Positions 39,320 to 48,467 of a stretch of DNA of 64,000 nucleotides are shown here, piece after piece. Source of the stretch: Prevotellaceae bacterium UBA1746 (GTDB taxonomy: Bacteria; Bacteroidota; Bacteroidia; Bacteroidales; Bacteroidaceae); contig CAJPJR010000006.1 in NCBI GenBank assembly GCA_905369775.1, positions 1-64,000 on the forward strand, written 5' to 3'. Numbering within the stretch: the first letter of the stretch is position 1; each line of letters opens with the position of its first letter. The notes under the pieces are model-generated. The model saw only the letters and a list, made by a program, of their open reading frames with translations, was not told the DNA's origin and ran no database searches. The position numbers and the translations under genes are program-made.

Positions 39320-41509
39320 ATGACGACTGAAATAAATCTGCGCGAGCCACTCAAGCAATACTTTGGCTTCGAGTGCTTCAAGGACAATCAGGAAGCCATC
39401 ATTCGCAGCCTGCTTTCGGGCCACGATGTGTTTGTGCTGATGCCTACAGGCGGCGGTAAATCGCTTTGCTACCAGTTGCCTGCGCTTCTCATGGAAGGGG
39501 TGGCCATCGTCGTCTCGCCGCTCATCGCCTTGATGAAAAATCAAGTCGATGCCATCCGCCAAGTGTGCGACGACAATCGTGTGGCGCATTTCATCAATTC
39601 GTCGTTGCCCAAAGCCACGATCGAAGCGGTGAAGTCCGACATACTCAACGGACATACGAAACTACTTTACGTGGCGCCCGAACAATTGACCAAGGAGGAC
39701 AATATCAACTTCCTCAAATCGGTCAAGATTTCGTTCTATGCCATCGACGAAGCACATTGTATTTCGGAGTGGGGGCACGATTTTCGACCCGAATATCGAA
39801 AAATTCGTCCCCTCATCGATAAGATCAGTCCCGCTCCGGTGATTGCACTCACGGCGACGGCGACGGTCAAAGTGCGCAACGACATCAAGAAAAGTCTCGG
39901 CATGACGGATGCCGTGGAGTTCAAAAGCTCGTTCAATCGCCCCAACCTTTACTACGAAGTGCGTCCCAAAACCGAAAAGGTGGACTACGACGTGATTCGG
40001 TTCATCAAGAACCGGCCGGGCGTGAGCGGCATTATCTATTGTCTTTCGCGCAAGCGCGTGGAAGAACTCACCCGCATTTTGCTCGCCAACAACATTAAGG
40101 CCAGTGCTTATCACGCCGGCCTCGATGCACAAGTGCGCTCTGACACGCAAGATGCGTTCCTGAAAGAAAACATCGACGTGATCGTGGCTACCATTGCCTT
40201 TGGCATGGGGATTGACAAGCCCGACGTTAGGTTCGTAATTCATTACGACATACCCAAGAGTCTCGAGGGATACTACCAAGAGACCGGACGCGCCGGACGC
40301 GACGGAGGAGAAGGGCTATGTGTGGCTTTCTATTCGCACAAAGACTTGCAGAAACTCGAAAAGTTCATGGAGAGCAAACCCGTGAGCGAGCAAGACATCG
40401 GTCGACAACTACTCAAGGAGACCGCCGCCTATGCCGAGTCGGCTGTATGCCGTCGAAAGCTCTTGCTGCACTATTTCGGAGAGCAGTACGAGCCGGACAA
40501 TTGTGGCAACTGTGACAACTGTAAAAATCCAAAGAAACAAGTGGAAGGAAAAGATCACTTATGTAAGGTCATCGAGACCGTTCTCGAAACGAAAGAGAAC
40601 TTCCGCGATGACTATATTAAAGATGTAATGATGGGCAACGCCACCGACGAGGTGGTGGCACATCACCATGATGATTTGGAATGCTTCGGCATCGCCGAAG
40701 ATATGGAGGATGATCGCGTGCTGAATGCCGTGATCAAACAAGGCTTGATCGCCAACTACCTGCGCAAAGATGTCGACAATTATGGTGTCATCAAGGTGAC
40801 TCCTGCCGGAAAGAAGTTCTTGAAGAAGCCCGAAAGCTTCCCTGTTGTCGAAGACAATGACTTCGACGATGAGGCAATTGCCGGTGCTGCGCTGCAACAA
40901 AGCGGTGCTGCCGCTGCACTCGACCCTCAACTCTACCGCCTGCTCAAAGATCTTCGGAAAAGCATGGCCAAGGAATTGGGCATCCCCCCTTATGTCATCT
41001 TCCAAGACACCTCCCTCGAGGCTATGGCCTCCACCTATCCCCAGACGATTGAGGAATTACAGAATATTCCCGGCGTCGGATCGGGCAAGGCCAAGCGCTA
41101 CGGCAGTCAGTTCTGCGATCTCATCCGTCGCCACTGCGAAGACAACGATATTGAGCGGCCCGAAGACTTCCGCTTCCGCACGGTTCCCAAGAAGTCGCAG
41201 CTTAAAGTGGATATTATCCGCGCTATCGACCGAAAAATCCCCCTCGATGAGCTTGCCAAGTCCAAAGGACTCGATTTTTCGGAACTTCTCGATCACGTAG
41301 ACGCCATCGTTTACAGCGGGACTAAGATCAATATCGACTATTTCCTCAACGACGTCATGGACGAAGACAGTATCGCCGACATCTTCGACTATTTCCGCGA
41401 GAGCGACACCGACAGTCTCGATGAGGCCTACGACGAACTCGGCGACGACTACACAGAAGACGAGATCCGCCTCGTGCGCATCAAGTTCCTCTCCGAAATG
41501 GCCAACTAA
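39320..41509 (+). CDS. recQ: ATP-dependent DNA helicase RecQ
   Basis: The 729-residue helicase has motif I LMPTGGGKSLCYQLPA, DEAH box AIDEAHCISEWGHDFRPEY, motif III ALTATAT and motif VI YYQETGRAGRDG. The zinc-binding RQC cysteines are in AVCRRKLLLHYFG and DNCGNCDNCKNP. An HRDC domain (about 540-610, LYRLLKDLRKSMAKELGIPPYVIF) follows, then an extra acidic C-terminal extension. It unwinds DNA 3' to 5' in recombination repair. ATG 39320 is chosen over TTG/ATG options further upstream because the -7 box lies between. Confidence 0.96.
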   Translation: MTTEINLREPLKQYFGFECFKDNQEAIIRSLLSGHDVFVLMPTGGGKSLCYQLPALLMEGVAIVVSPLIALMKNQVDAIRQVCDDNRVAHFINSSLPKATIEAVKSDILNGHTKLLYVAPEQLTKEDNINFLKSVKISFYAIDEAHCISEWGHDFRPEYRKIRPLIDKISPAPVIALTATATVKVRNDIKKSLGMTDAVEFKSSFNRPNLYYEVRPKTEKVDYDVIRFIKNRPGVSGIIYCLSRKRVEELTRILLANNIKASAYHAGLDAQVRSDTQDAFLKENIDVIVATIAFGMGIDKPDVRFVIHYDIPKSLEGYYQETGRAGRDGGEGLCVAFYSHKDLQKLEKFMESKPVSEQDIGRQLLKETAAYAESAVCRRKLLLHYFGEQYEPDNCGNCDNCKNPKKQVEGKDHLCKVIETVLETKENFRDDYIKDVMMGNATDEVVAHHHDDLECFGIAEDMEDDRVLNAVIKQGLIANYLRKDVDNYGVIKVTPAGKKFLKKPESFPVVEDNDFDDEAIAGAALQQSGAAAALDPQLYRLLKDLRKSMAKELGIPPYVIFQDTSLEAMASTYPQTIEELQNIPGVGSGKAKRYGSQFCDLIRRHCEDNDIERPEDFRFRTVPKKSQLKVDIIRAIDRKIPLDELAKSKGLDFSELLDHVDAIVYSGTKINIDYFLNDVMDEDSIADIFDYFRESDTDSLDEAYDELGDDYTEDEIRLVRIKFLSEMAN

Positions 41510-41524
41510 CAATCCCATAGCAAC

Positions 41525-43264
41525 ATGTCCACCACTCCCGAAGAAATTCAAGACAAAAAGGAAACGCTCAACTTTATCGAGCAGATCGTAAAAGACGACC
41601 TCGCTGCCGGACGCAACGGCGGCCGCCTCCAAACGCGTTTCCCGCCCGAGCCCAACGGCTATCTCCACATCGGACACGCCAAAGCCATCGCCATGGACTT
41701 CGGAGTGGCGCAGAAGTTCGGCGGCGTGTGCAATTTGCGCATGGATGACACCAATCCGCAGAAGGAAGACCACGAATATGTCGAAGCCATCAAGCGAGAT
41801 ATCGAATGGCTCGGCTATCATTGGGGAAAAATACTCTATGCTTCCGACTATTTCGGCGACCTCTGGGAATTTGCCGTAGCGCTGATCAAGCAAGGCCGCG
41901 CTTATGTCGACGAACAAAGCAGTGAGCAGATTGCAGCGCAGAAGGGCACGCCCACACGTCCCGGCACGCCCAGTCCCTATCGCGACCGCCCCGTGGAAGA
42001 GTCCTTGCGTCTGTTCGAAGAAATGAACAGTGGACGAGTTGAACCCGGCAAAATGGTGCTTCGCGCCAAGATCGACATGGCCAGCGACAATATGCACTTC
42101 CGGGACCCCATCATGTACCGCGTTCTCAACATGCCGCACATCCGCACCGGCAACAAGTGGAACGCCTACCCCATGTATGATTTCACGCATGGACAGAGTG
42201 ACTACCTCGAAGGGGTTACCCACTCCATCTGTACCCTTGAATTTGTGCCCCACCGTCCGCTATACGACCTTTTCGTGGATTGGTACAAAGAAACGCGCGG
42301 AGAAGATCTCGCCGACAACCGGCCGAGACAGATTGAGTTCAACAAGCTGAATCTCAATTACACCCTCATGTCCAAGCGCAACCTCCTGTTGCTCACCAAA
42401 GAAGGCGTGGTCAGCGGATGGGACGATCCGCGTATGCCCACCATTTGCGGCATACGTCGTCGAGGTTACAGCCCCGAGAGCATTCGCAAGTTCATAGATA
42501 AGATCGGATACACCACGTTTGACGCGCTCAACGACATCAAGTTGCTCGAAAGTGCCGTGCGCGCCGATCTCAACGAGCGAGCTACTCGTGTATCGGCCGT
42601 ACTCGACCCCGTCAAACTCATCATTACCAACTATCCCGAGGGACAAGTCGAAGAACTTGAGGTGGTCAATAATCCCGAGCGCCCCGAGGAAGGCACTCAC
42701 ACCATCGAGTTCAGCCGTGAACTCTGGATTGAACGTGCCGACTTCAAGGAAGTTGCCGATAAGAAGTTCTTCCGTATGACGCCCGACAAGGAGACCCGTC
42801 TCAAAAGTGCCTACATTGTCAACTGCACCGGCTTCAAGAAGAACGAAGCCACCGGCGAGATTGAAGAAATCTACTGCACCTACGATCCCACATCTAAGGC
42901 GGGAACCGAAGGCGCCAACCGCAAAGTCAAGGGCACCATCCATTGGGTGAGCTGTGATCATTGCCTTCCTGCCGAAGTTCGCAACTACGCTTGCCTTTGG
43001 ACCTGCGAGAATCCTCGCGACGCCATCAAGCAATATGAGGATGAGCACGGCGTACGCGGCATTGAAGCCATGCGCCCCTTCCTCAATCCCGACAGCATTC
43101 ACGTCAACCACGGTGCCTTTGTCGAAAAATATGTCCAGACGCTCCAACCGCTCCACTATTTGCAGTTCACGCGTACCGGCTATTACAACATTGACCCCGA
43201 TTCCACTCCCGAACACCTGATCTTCAACAGCACCGTTTCGCTCAAAGAAGACAAACACAAATAA
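41525..43264 (+). CDS. glnS: Glutaminyl-tRNA synthetase
   Basis: The 579-residue class I synthetase has the HIGH motif in FPPEPNGYLHIGHAKAI and the KMSKS-like LMSKRNLLLL, plus the GlnRS-specific DDTNPQKEDHEYVEAI. The C-terminal anticodon-binding beta barrels run from about residue 340 onwards. It charges tRNA-Gln directly, so this organism does not depend on the amidotransferase route for Gln. It starts 15 bases after the recQ stop and is probably co-transcribed with it. Confidence 0.96.
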   Translation: MSTTPEEIQDKKETLNFIEQIVKDDLAAGRNGGRLQTRFPPEPNGYLHIGHAKAIAMDFGVAQKFGGVCNLRMDDTNPQKEDHEYVEAIKRDIEWLGYHWGKILYASDYFGDLWEFAVALIKQGRAYVDEQSSEQIAAQKGTPTRPGTPSPYRDRPVEESLRLFEEMNSGRVEPGKMVLRAKIDMASDNMHFRDPIMYRVLNMPHIRTGNKWNAYPMYDFTHGQSDYLEGVTHSICTLEFVPHRPLYDLFVDWYKETRGEDLADNRPRQIEFNKLNLNYTLMSKRNLLLLTKEGVVSGWDDPRMPTICGIRRRGYSPESIRKFIDKIGYTTFDALNDIKLLESAVRADLNERATRVSAVLDPVKLIITNYPEGQVEELEVVNNPERPEEGTHTIEFSRELWIERADFKEVADKKFFRMTPDKETRLKSAYIVNCTGFKKNEATGEIEEIYCTYDPTSKAGTEGANRKVKGTIHWVSCDHCLPAEVRNYACLWTCENPRDAIKQYEDEHGVRGIEAMRPFLNPDSIHVNHGAFVEKYVQTLQPLHYLQFTRTGYYNIDPDSTPEHLIFNSTVSLKEDKHK

Positions 43265-43360
43265 AAAATACCCGCGTCGGCACTTTCTCCTGACGATTGT
43301 CGCGGATCAGCGCACCACATCACAGCGAAATTAAAGCGCGGCGCACCAACGAGCCCACCC

Positions 43361-45007
43361 ATGAAGCGAGAACCCCGTGATCTCAAAGCGCTGGTGAGCG
43401 AGTATGAACAGAAACTTGCAGGGGCGTCCGTTCCTTTATGGATGGACGCCCCTGAACTTTTAGACATACTCGATTATTACGAGCAAAACAACCAATACTA
43501 TGAAGCCGAGACCTGCATGCGTCTTGCGCTTCGTCTCCACCCCGACGATCCTGAGGTGCAGATTCGTCGTGCTTATCGGTACAAAAACGAAGGCCGATGG
43601 GCAGATGCCGATGAAGTCGTACGCCGGATATCCGACCAGCAGCACCTCGATGTCCAATTTTATTACGCCGAGCGCGCACTCAGCCGCCTTGAATTCGATG
43701 CTGCCGACGCCATCTATGAGAAAGTCTTGGCCGACGAAACGGAAATGGACGCGCGGATGGAAGCCGAGGAAGGCGAGCCCCCGATGGGTATCAACGACCT
43801 TTTGCTCGAAATCGGCGAGCTCTTTCTCGACTACGGGCATCCTACCTACGCCCGAAAGTATCTTCTCCGCATTCCCGAGGACGCTCCGGAATATTCCCGC
43901 GCGCAGTTGCTCCAAGGAGAGATCTTTGTGCAGTGGGGCGCCCGTGATCATGCTCGAGAATTGGCCGAAAAGGTCTTGGATGCCGACCCTTATAATCTCG
44001 ATGCGTGGCTCTTTGTGGCCGATGTAGCCAATGAGCAAAAGCAATATGAGAAGTGTGTTGAAGCCGCCGACTACGCCATTGCCATCGATCCCCGCAATGA
44101 AAAAGCCCTCCGCTTCAAGGCCATCGGCGAACTCGGCCTGGAGCATTGGGATGAAGTGCTGCAAGTGTATGACACCTACCGCCAACTCTTCCCCAACGAC
44201 TACAGTATGGCTCTCTCGGCCGGTGAGATTCTCGTCAACAAGCGAGCTTTTTCCGAAGCCCGCACCGTACTCGAAACTGCGGCACAGCATTGTCCCAATG
44301 AGCATCCCGACAAAATTCGCATCACCGGCGACATCGCGCTCACCTATGCCGCCGAGGGCGACATGCACACCGCCTATGCCGTGCTGGCCTCCACCGCTTC
44401 GCTCGGCGTGGAGCAGATGGAAATCTATCTCCGCACGGTCGAACTCGCTCTGGCGCACCAGCAAACAGAATTCGCGGTGCGAACGGTGAATCACTTGGCG
44501 CAAGCCTACGGATTCCCACCCGAAGCGCGCCGTCGCATCGCCCATGCCCTTTGTGAAAACAACTGTTTTGAAGACACTTGGGGCGGCGAACTCTGGAAAG
44601 TGTTGCTGCAGTCTCGACCCGAAGATGCCGCTGCGGCCTCGCCCTACCTGGCCTATGCCGCCCGCCGTTTGCGACAGGGCGCCGCTTATCTCGGTTGGCT
44701 CGAGATTGCCTTGCGAGAAGAACCGCAACTCACCCGCCAAATTTTCATGCAAGTCTATCCCTTCGCCGCTCCCGATGCGCTGCTGTTCAGCGCGCGTGCC
44801 GAATTTCCGGAAGCAGCAGGGGCAACTCGCCCGGTCGGTGCCGACGAACTGAATGCCGGTACCGCGTCCGGAGTTTCGTCTCCCGCGGGGTCTGCCGGTG
44901 CCCCTCCCGCCGCAGCCTCTTCCTCCGCCGGCGAGACTCCCAATTCCCCCTCTTCCTCGGACAGTGTGTCGCCCACAGCAGATCCTCCCTCGCCCGATAA
45001 CCCTTAA
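43361..45007 (+). CDS. Tetratricopeptide-repeat protein with disordered Pro/Ser tail
   Basis: The 548-residue protein is built of helical TPR-like repeats over about residues 25-420 (for example YYEAETCMRLALRLHPDDPE and QYEKCVEAADYAIAIDPRNEKAL). A tail of about 60 residues rich in Ala, Ser and Pro follows. There is no signal peptide, so it is likely cytoplasmic and acts as a scaffold. TPR proteins of this size are common in Bacteroidota without known function. It sits between glnS and a secreted hexosaminidase; the gap of 13 bases to the next gene suggests co-transcription. Confidence 0.82.
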   Translation: MKREPRDLKALVSEYEQKLAGASVPLWMDAPELLDILDYYEQNNQYYEAETCMRLALRLHPDDPEVQIRRAYRYKNEGRWADADEVVRRISDQQHLDVQFYYAERALSRLEFDAADAIYEKVLADETEMDARMEAEEGEPPMGINDLLLEIGELFLDYGHPTYARKYLLRIPEDAPEYSRAQLLQGEIFVQWGARDHARELAEKVLDADPYNLDAWLFVADVANEQKQYEKCVEAADYAIAIDPRNEKALRFKAIGELGLEHWDEVLQVYDTYRQLFPNDYSMALSAGEILVNKRAFSEARTVLETAAQHCPNEHPDKIRITGDIALTYAAEGDMHTAYAVLASTASLGVEQMEIYLRTVELALAHQQTEFAVRTVNHLAQAYGFPPEARRRIAHALCENNCFEDTWGGELWKVLLQSRPEDAAAASPYLAYAARRLRQGAAYLGWLEIALREEPQLTRQIFMQVYPFAAPDALLFSARAEFPEAAGATRPVGADELNAGTASGVSSPAGSAGAPPAAASSSAGETPNSPSSSDSVSPTADPPSPDNP

Positions 45008-45020
45008 TCCCCAATACATC

Positions 45021-47057
45021 ATGCAAATTTTCCCCTTCCTTCGGCGTTCGCTGCTGCTTTTCGTGGCATGTCTCGCCGCGACCTGGGCACATGCCGCCGC
45101 GGCAGTTGACAATCCCCGTCCCTTTGTCGTGCCCGAACTCACTTCTTGGCAAGGTGCCCGTGGTGAATTTCATCCCACCGGCCGCATTGTGGTGAGCGAT
45201 CGCGCCTTCTTGCCCGTGGCCGAGCGTTTTGCTGCAGACTATGCCGAACTTTTTTCGCGCCGACTCAGCGTCGTGCAGGGCAAAGGTCGCGCCGGCGACA
45301 TCGTTTTGGCGCGCGCCGATCGCCGCGACACCCTTGGCACCGAAGGTTACCGCCTGACCGTAGGCGAAACCGCAACCATCGCCGCCACCACGGTCCAAGG
45401 CGCATTTTGGGGCACCCGTACCATTTTGCAAATCAGCGAACAAACGCGCTCGCATGCCCTGCCCTGTGGTGTAGCCACCGACCGTCCCGCCTATCCCGTG
45501 CGCGGTTTCATGATCGATGTCGGTCGCAAATACATTCCCATGGACTATTTGCGCCAATTGGTCAAAGTGATGGCCTATTATAAGATGAACACTTTGCAGG
45601 TTCATCTCAACGACAACGGCTTCAAACAGTACTTCGGCAACGATTGGGCGAAGACGCCCGCCGCTTTCCGTCTCGAAAGCGACTTCTTCCCCGGCCTTAC
45701 CGCGCGCGATGGTAGCTATACGAAGAAAGAGTTCCGTGCCTTCCAACGCGAAGCCGCCGCGCAGGGCGTGGAAATTCTCCCCGAGATCGACGTCCCCGCC
45801 CACTCTTTGGCATTTACGCACTATCGTCCCTCGCTCGGCTCGGAAGAATTCGGTGCCGACCACCTCAATCTCCGCAATCCCGCCGTCGTTCCTTTCCTCG
45901 ACAGCCTCTTCACGGAGTATTGTGCCGGCCCCGATCCCGTTTTCGTCGGCCCGCGTGTGCACATCGGCACTGACGAATACAGCAACAGGGACAAAGCCGT
46001 GGTCGAACTCTTCCGTTCGCTCACCGACCACCTCATTCGCCACGTCGAACGCTACGGCAAACAGGCCGTGGCTTGGGGCGCGCTCACGCATGCCGACGGT
46101 CAGACGCCCGTCAAGAGCAAGAATGTGATTCTCGAAGCCTGGTATAACGGATATGCCGACCCTGCGAAGATGAAAGCCCAGGGCTATCAGCTCATTTCCA
46201 TCCCCGACGGCTATGTTTACATCGTCCCCGCCGCCGGTTACTACTACGATTACCTCAACTGCCCGATGCTCTATGAGAAATGGACGCCGGCGCAGATCGG
46301 CAATCAGAAGTTCGAAGAGGGCGATCCCGCCATTCTCGGCGGCATGTTCGCCGTTTGGAACGACCACGCCGGCAACGGCATCACCGTGCGCGACATCCAC
46401 CACCGCGTCATGCCCGCCCTCCGCACCATCTCCGCCAAGACCTGGACGGGGGCAGCCGTGAGCGTGCCGTATGCCGAGTTTGCCCGTCGCGGAGCCGCCC
46501 TCAGCGAAGCCCCCGGCGTCAACCTCCTCGGCCGTCTGCCCGGCATTGCCGAAGGGCGTGCCACCTTGCGCTGCCCGCGTCCCGTGTTGCAGCCCAATTC
46601 GCCCGTCGACTGGGTGGGCGACGCCGTGGGCTACGACTACACCGTCTCCTTCGATCTCGAAGCCGACTCTGTGCGCCGCGGCGATGTCCTCTTCTCCTCG
46701 TCCGATGCCACCGTGTATCTCGCTTCGCCCAAGAACGGCAAACTCGCCTTTGAGCGCGAAGGCTATCTCAACGAGTTCGACTATGTGGTGCCCGCCGGTC
46801 GCAAAGTGCGCCTCACCTTTGTGGGCACCAACCGCGAAACGCTGCTCTTTGTCGACGGCCGTTTCCGTCAAGCCCTCTACCCCTTGACGCTTGGCAGTGC
46901 GTCGACCGAGGCCGGTCTCGCCGGAGCGAGCGCCGATCCCTACGCAGCCTCCAAGATGTACTACCAGCGCACGCTCGTCTTCCCTCTCGCGCGCACCGGC
47001 AACTTTGTGGGCCGCATCTCCGATCTCAGCGTTTCCAACTACGCCGAGAAGTACTAA
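45021..47057 (+). CDS. Secreted GH20 beta-N-acetylhexosaminidase
   Basis: The 678-residue protein has a signal peptide (RSLLLFVACLAATWAHAAAA). A GH20b alpha/beta domain ends near YRLTVGETATIAATTVQGAFWGTRTILQ. The catalytic barrel starts RPAYPVRGFMIDVGRKYIP, with the HIGTDEYS motif holding the Asp-Glu pair (about 318-319), and the active-site VILEAWYNG and AVWNDHAGNG. A C-terminal beta-sandwich domain (about 530-678) may bind carbohydrate. It removes terminal GlcNAc or GalNAc from glycans using the substrate acetamido group. ATG 45021 is preferred for its signal peptide. Confidence 0.93.
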   Translation: MQIFPFLRRSLLLFVACLAATWAHAAAAVDNPRPFVVPELTSWQGARGEFHPTGRIVVSDRAFLPVAERFAADYAELFSRRLSVVQGKGRAGDIVLARADRRDTLGTEGYRLTVGETATIAATTVQGAFWGTRTILQISEQTRSHALPCGVATDRPAYPVRGFMIDVGRKYIPMDYLRQLVKVMAYYKMNTLQVHLNDNGFKQYFGNDWAKTPAAFRLESDFFPGLTARDGSYTKKEFRAFQREAAAQGVEILPEIDVPAHSLAFTHYRPSLGSEEFGADHLNLRNPAVVPFLDSLFTEYCAGPDPVFVGPRVHIGTDEYSNRDKAVVELFRSLTDHLIRHVERYGKQAVAWGALTHADGQTPVKSKNVILEAWYNGYADPAKMKAQGYQLISIPDGYVYIVPAAGYYYDYLNCPMLYEKWTPAQIGNQKFEEGDPAILGGMFAVWNDHAGNGITVRDIHHRVMPALRTISAKTWTGAAVSVPYAEFARRGAALSEAPGVNLLGRLPGIAEGRATLRCPRPVLQPNSPVDWVGDAVGYDYTVSFDLEADSVRRGDVLFSSSDATVYLASPKNGKLAFEREGYLNEFDYVVPAGRKVRLTFVGTNRETLLFVDGRFRQALYPLTLGSASTEAGLAGASADPYAASKMYYQRTLVFPLARTGNFVGRISDLSVSNYAEKY

Positions 47058-47113
47058 TTGTCTCCCACCGCGCACCTTCCGGTGTGCACCGACCTACCTT
47101 TCCACACAACACA

Positions 47114-47148
47114 CGGCACCGCCCACTTTTTCAAGTGAGGCGGTGCCG
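47114..47148. terminator. Bidirectional terminator between convergent genes
   Basis: Arms CGGCACCGCC and GGCGGTGCCG, extended by ACACAAC/GTTTGTTGTG flanks, lie between the GH20 gene (plus) and the DUF4374 gene (minus). Confidence 0.75.
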
Positions 47149-47211
47149 TTTGTTGTGCTCCACAGCTTTAGAGCCGGGGTGAAGAGGAAGAAAACTTCCG
47201 AAAGTGCGTGC

Positions 47212-48426
47212 TTATTTGAGCGTTTCGAATTGGGCGGGCATACCTACCACCGTGAAGGCCAGGCCCTCGCTCTTTTTTGTTTTCAGGTTGTAGGCATAGA
47301 AGCCGTAAGCCTCGTCGTTGCCGCTGCCGAAATAGAGTTTGCCGTCGCGTTCGCCGATGGCCACGGCGTGGCCGTTCGAATAGGGGATGCCGTCGATCTT
47401 CTGCACGCTGCGTTGTTGCAGGTCGATCACCACGGGGAACATCACCTTAGCCAGATAGGGATTCTTATTGTTGGGATCGAGGGCAAAGTTGGCGGCCATG
47501 GCATAGACTTTTCCGTCGGAGGCGAGGCGGACAGTACCCACATAGTCGATTGCTCCGTCGAAGCCTTGTACCTTCGTCGTTTGGTAGTTGATCGCAAAGT
47601 CGGGGTCGAAATCCGTCTGTCCCTTGCGAATGCGCAGCAGACCGCCGGCAAAGCCCGGTTTGTAGCCGAAGCTGCCCATGCAGTTGACGTAAATGTCGCC
47701 TTGGGCATCCACGAAAACAGAATGCGGGTCGATGGGGCGCGTGGCAAAGCTCAGTTCGTGCTTCGTGTCGCTGATCTTTTTCACCACTTTGTCGGTCTTC
47801 GTGTCCACAACGGCCATGTCGGCTTGCTTCGCAGTCGGCATCCATTGCGCATCAAACTGGTTGAGACCCACGAAAAGGAGGCCGTCGCGTTCCACCATGG
47901 CGGCAGGAGCTACGCGCATGTCCTTCTGTGCCAAGGAGTTCATATCGATTTCGGCAGTTTTGGTCATCGTCGTGGGGTTGAAAGCCCAAACCTGTCCCGT
48001 GTTTTGGAACGAAACGTAGGCCTTTGTGTCGCTCACTTTGCACACATTGGCCGCTCCCGCGCCGGCCGGCAGCGCGAGTGTGCCGCGCAGTTGCAGCGTG
48101 CCGTTGGTTTCATAGACATAGTGGCGCATCTCCGCCTTGTTGTTGCCCATATAGTCGGGCAGCACAAAGACGTCGCGACCCTGCACCACAGGAGGAGCGC
48201 CGAAACCGGCGGGCACCGCCTTCGCGTTGTCGTAGTGTCCCGTCAGCCCGTCGATGAGTTGCATGTAGCAAACGCCGCTTGCCCCGTCGGGGTTGACCAC
48301 CGTGGTGGTGATGAGCGTCGAACCCTTTTGAGCGGAGGGAGTGGGTTGGGGTTTGTCGTTGTCGCAGGCGCTTTGAGCCAGCAACAGGAGGCCGGCCGCT
48401 GCGCAAAACAGCATTTTCTTGAACAT
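47212..48426 (-). CDS. DUF4374-type beta-propeller lipoprotein (XusB-like)
   Basis: The 404-residue lipoprotein has a lipobox ending in LLLLAQSAC followed by acidic DNDK, the pattern of surface-exported lipoproteins in this phylum. The body shows repeating beta-propeller blades such as VWAFNPTTMTKTAEIDM, MAVVDTKTDKVVKKI and VVIDLQQRSVQKIDG. It lies 41 bases downstream of a TonB-dependent receptor on the same strand. From memory, the XusB siderophore-capture lipoprotein of Bacteroides belongs to this family and is paired with receptor XusA. A PepSY-type XusC partner is not present here; the next gene is convergent. Confidence 0.75.
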   Translation of the reverse strand: MFKKMLFCAAAGLLLLAQSACDNDKPQPTPSAQKGSTLITTTVVNPDGASGVCYMQLIDGLTGHYDNAKAVPAGFGAPPVVQGRDVFVLPDYMGNNKAEMRHYVYETNGTLQLRGTLALPAGAGAANVCKVSDTKAYVSFQNTGQVWAFNPTTMTKTAEIDMNSLAQKDMRVAPAAMVERDGLLFVGLNQFDAQWMPTAKQADMAVVDTKTDKVVKKISDTKHELSFATRPIDPHSVFVDAQGDIYVNCMGSFGYKPGFAGGLLRIRKGQTDFDPDFAINYQTTKVQGFDGAIDYVGTVRLASDGKVYAMAANFALDPNNKNPYLAKVMFPVVIDLQQRSVQKIDGIPYSNGHAVAIGERDGKLYFGSGNDEAYGFYAYNLKTKKSEGLAFTVVGMPAQFETLK

Positions 48427-48467
48427 AGAGATGAAGTATTAAGGGGAAAATTGGAAACAATGAGGAT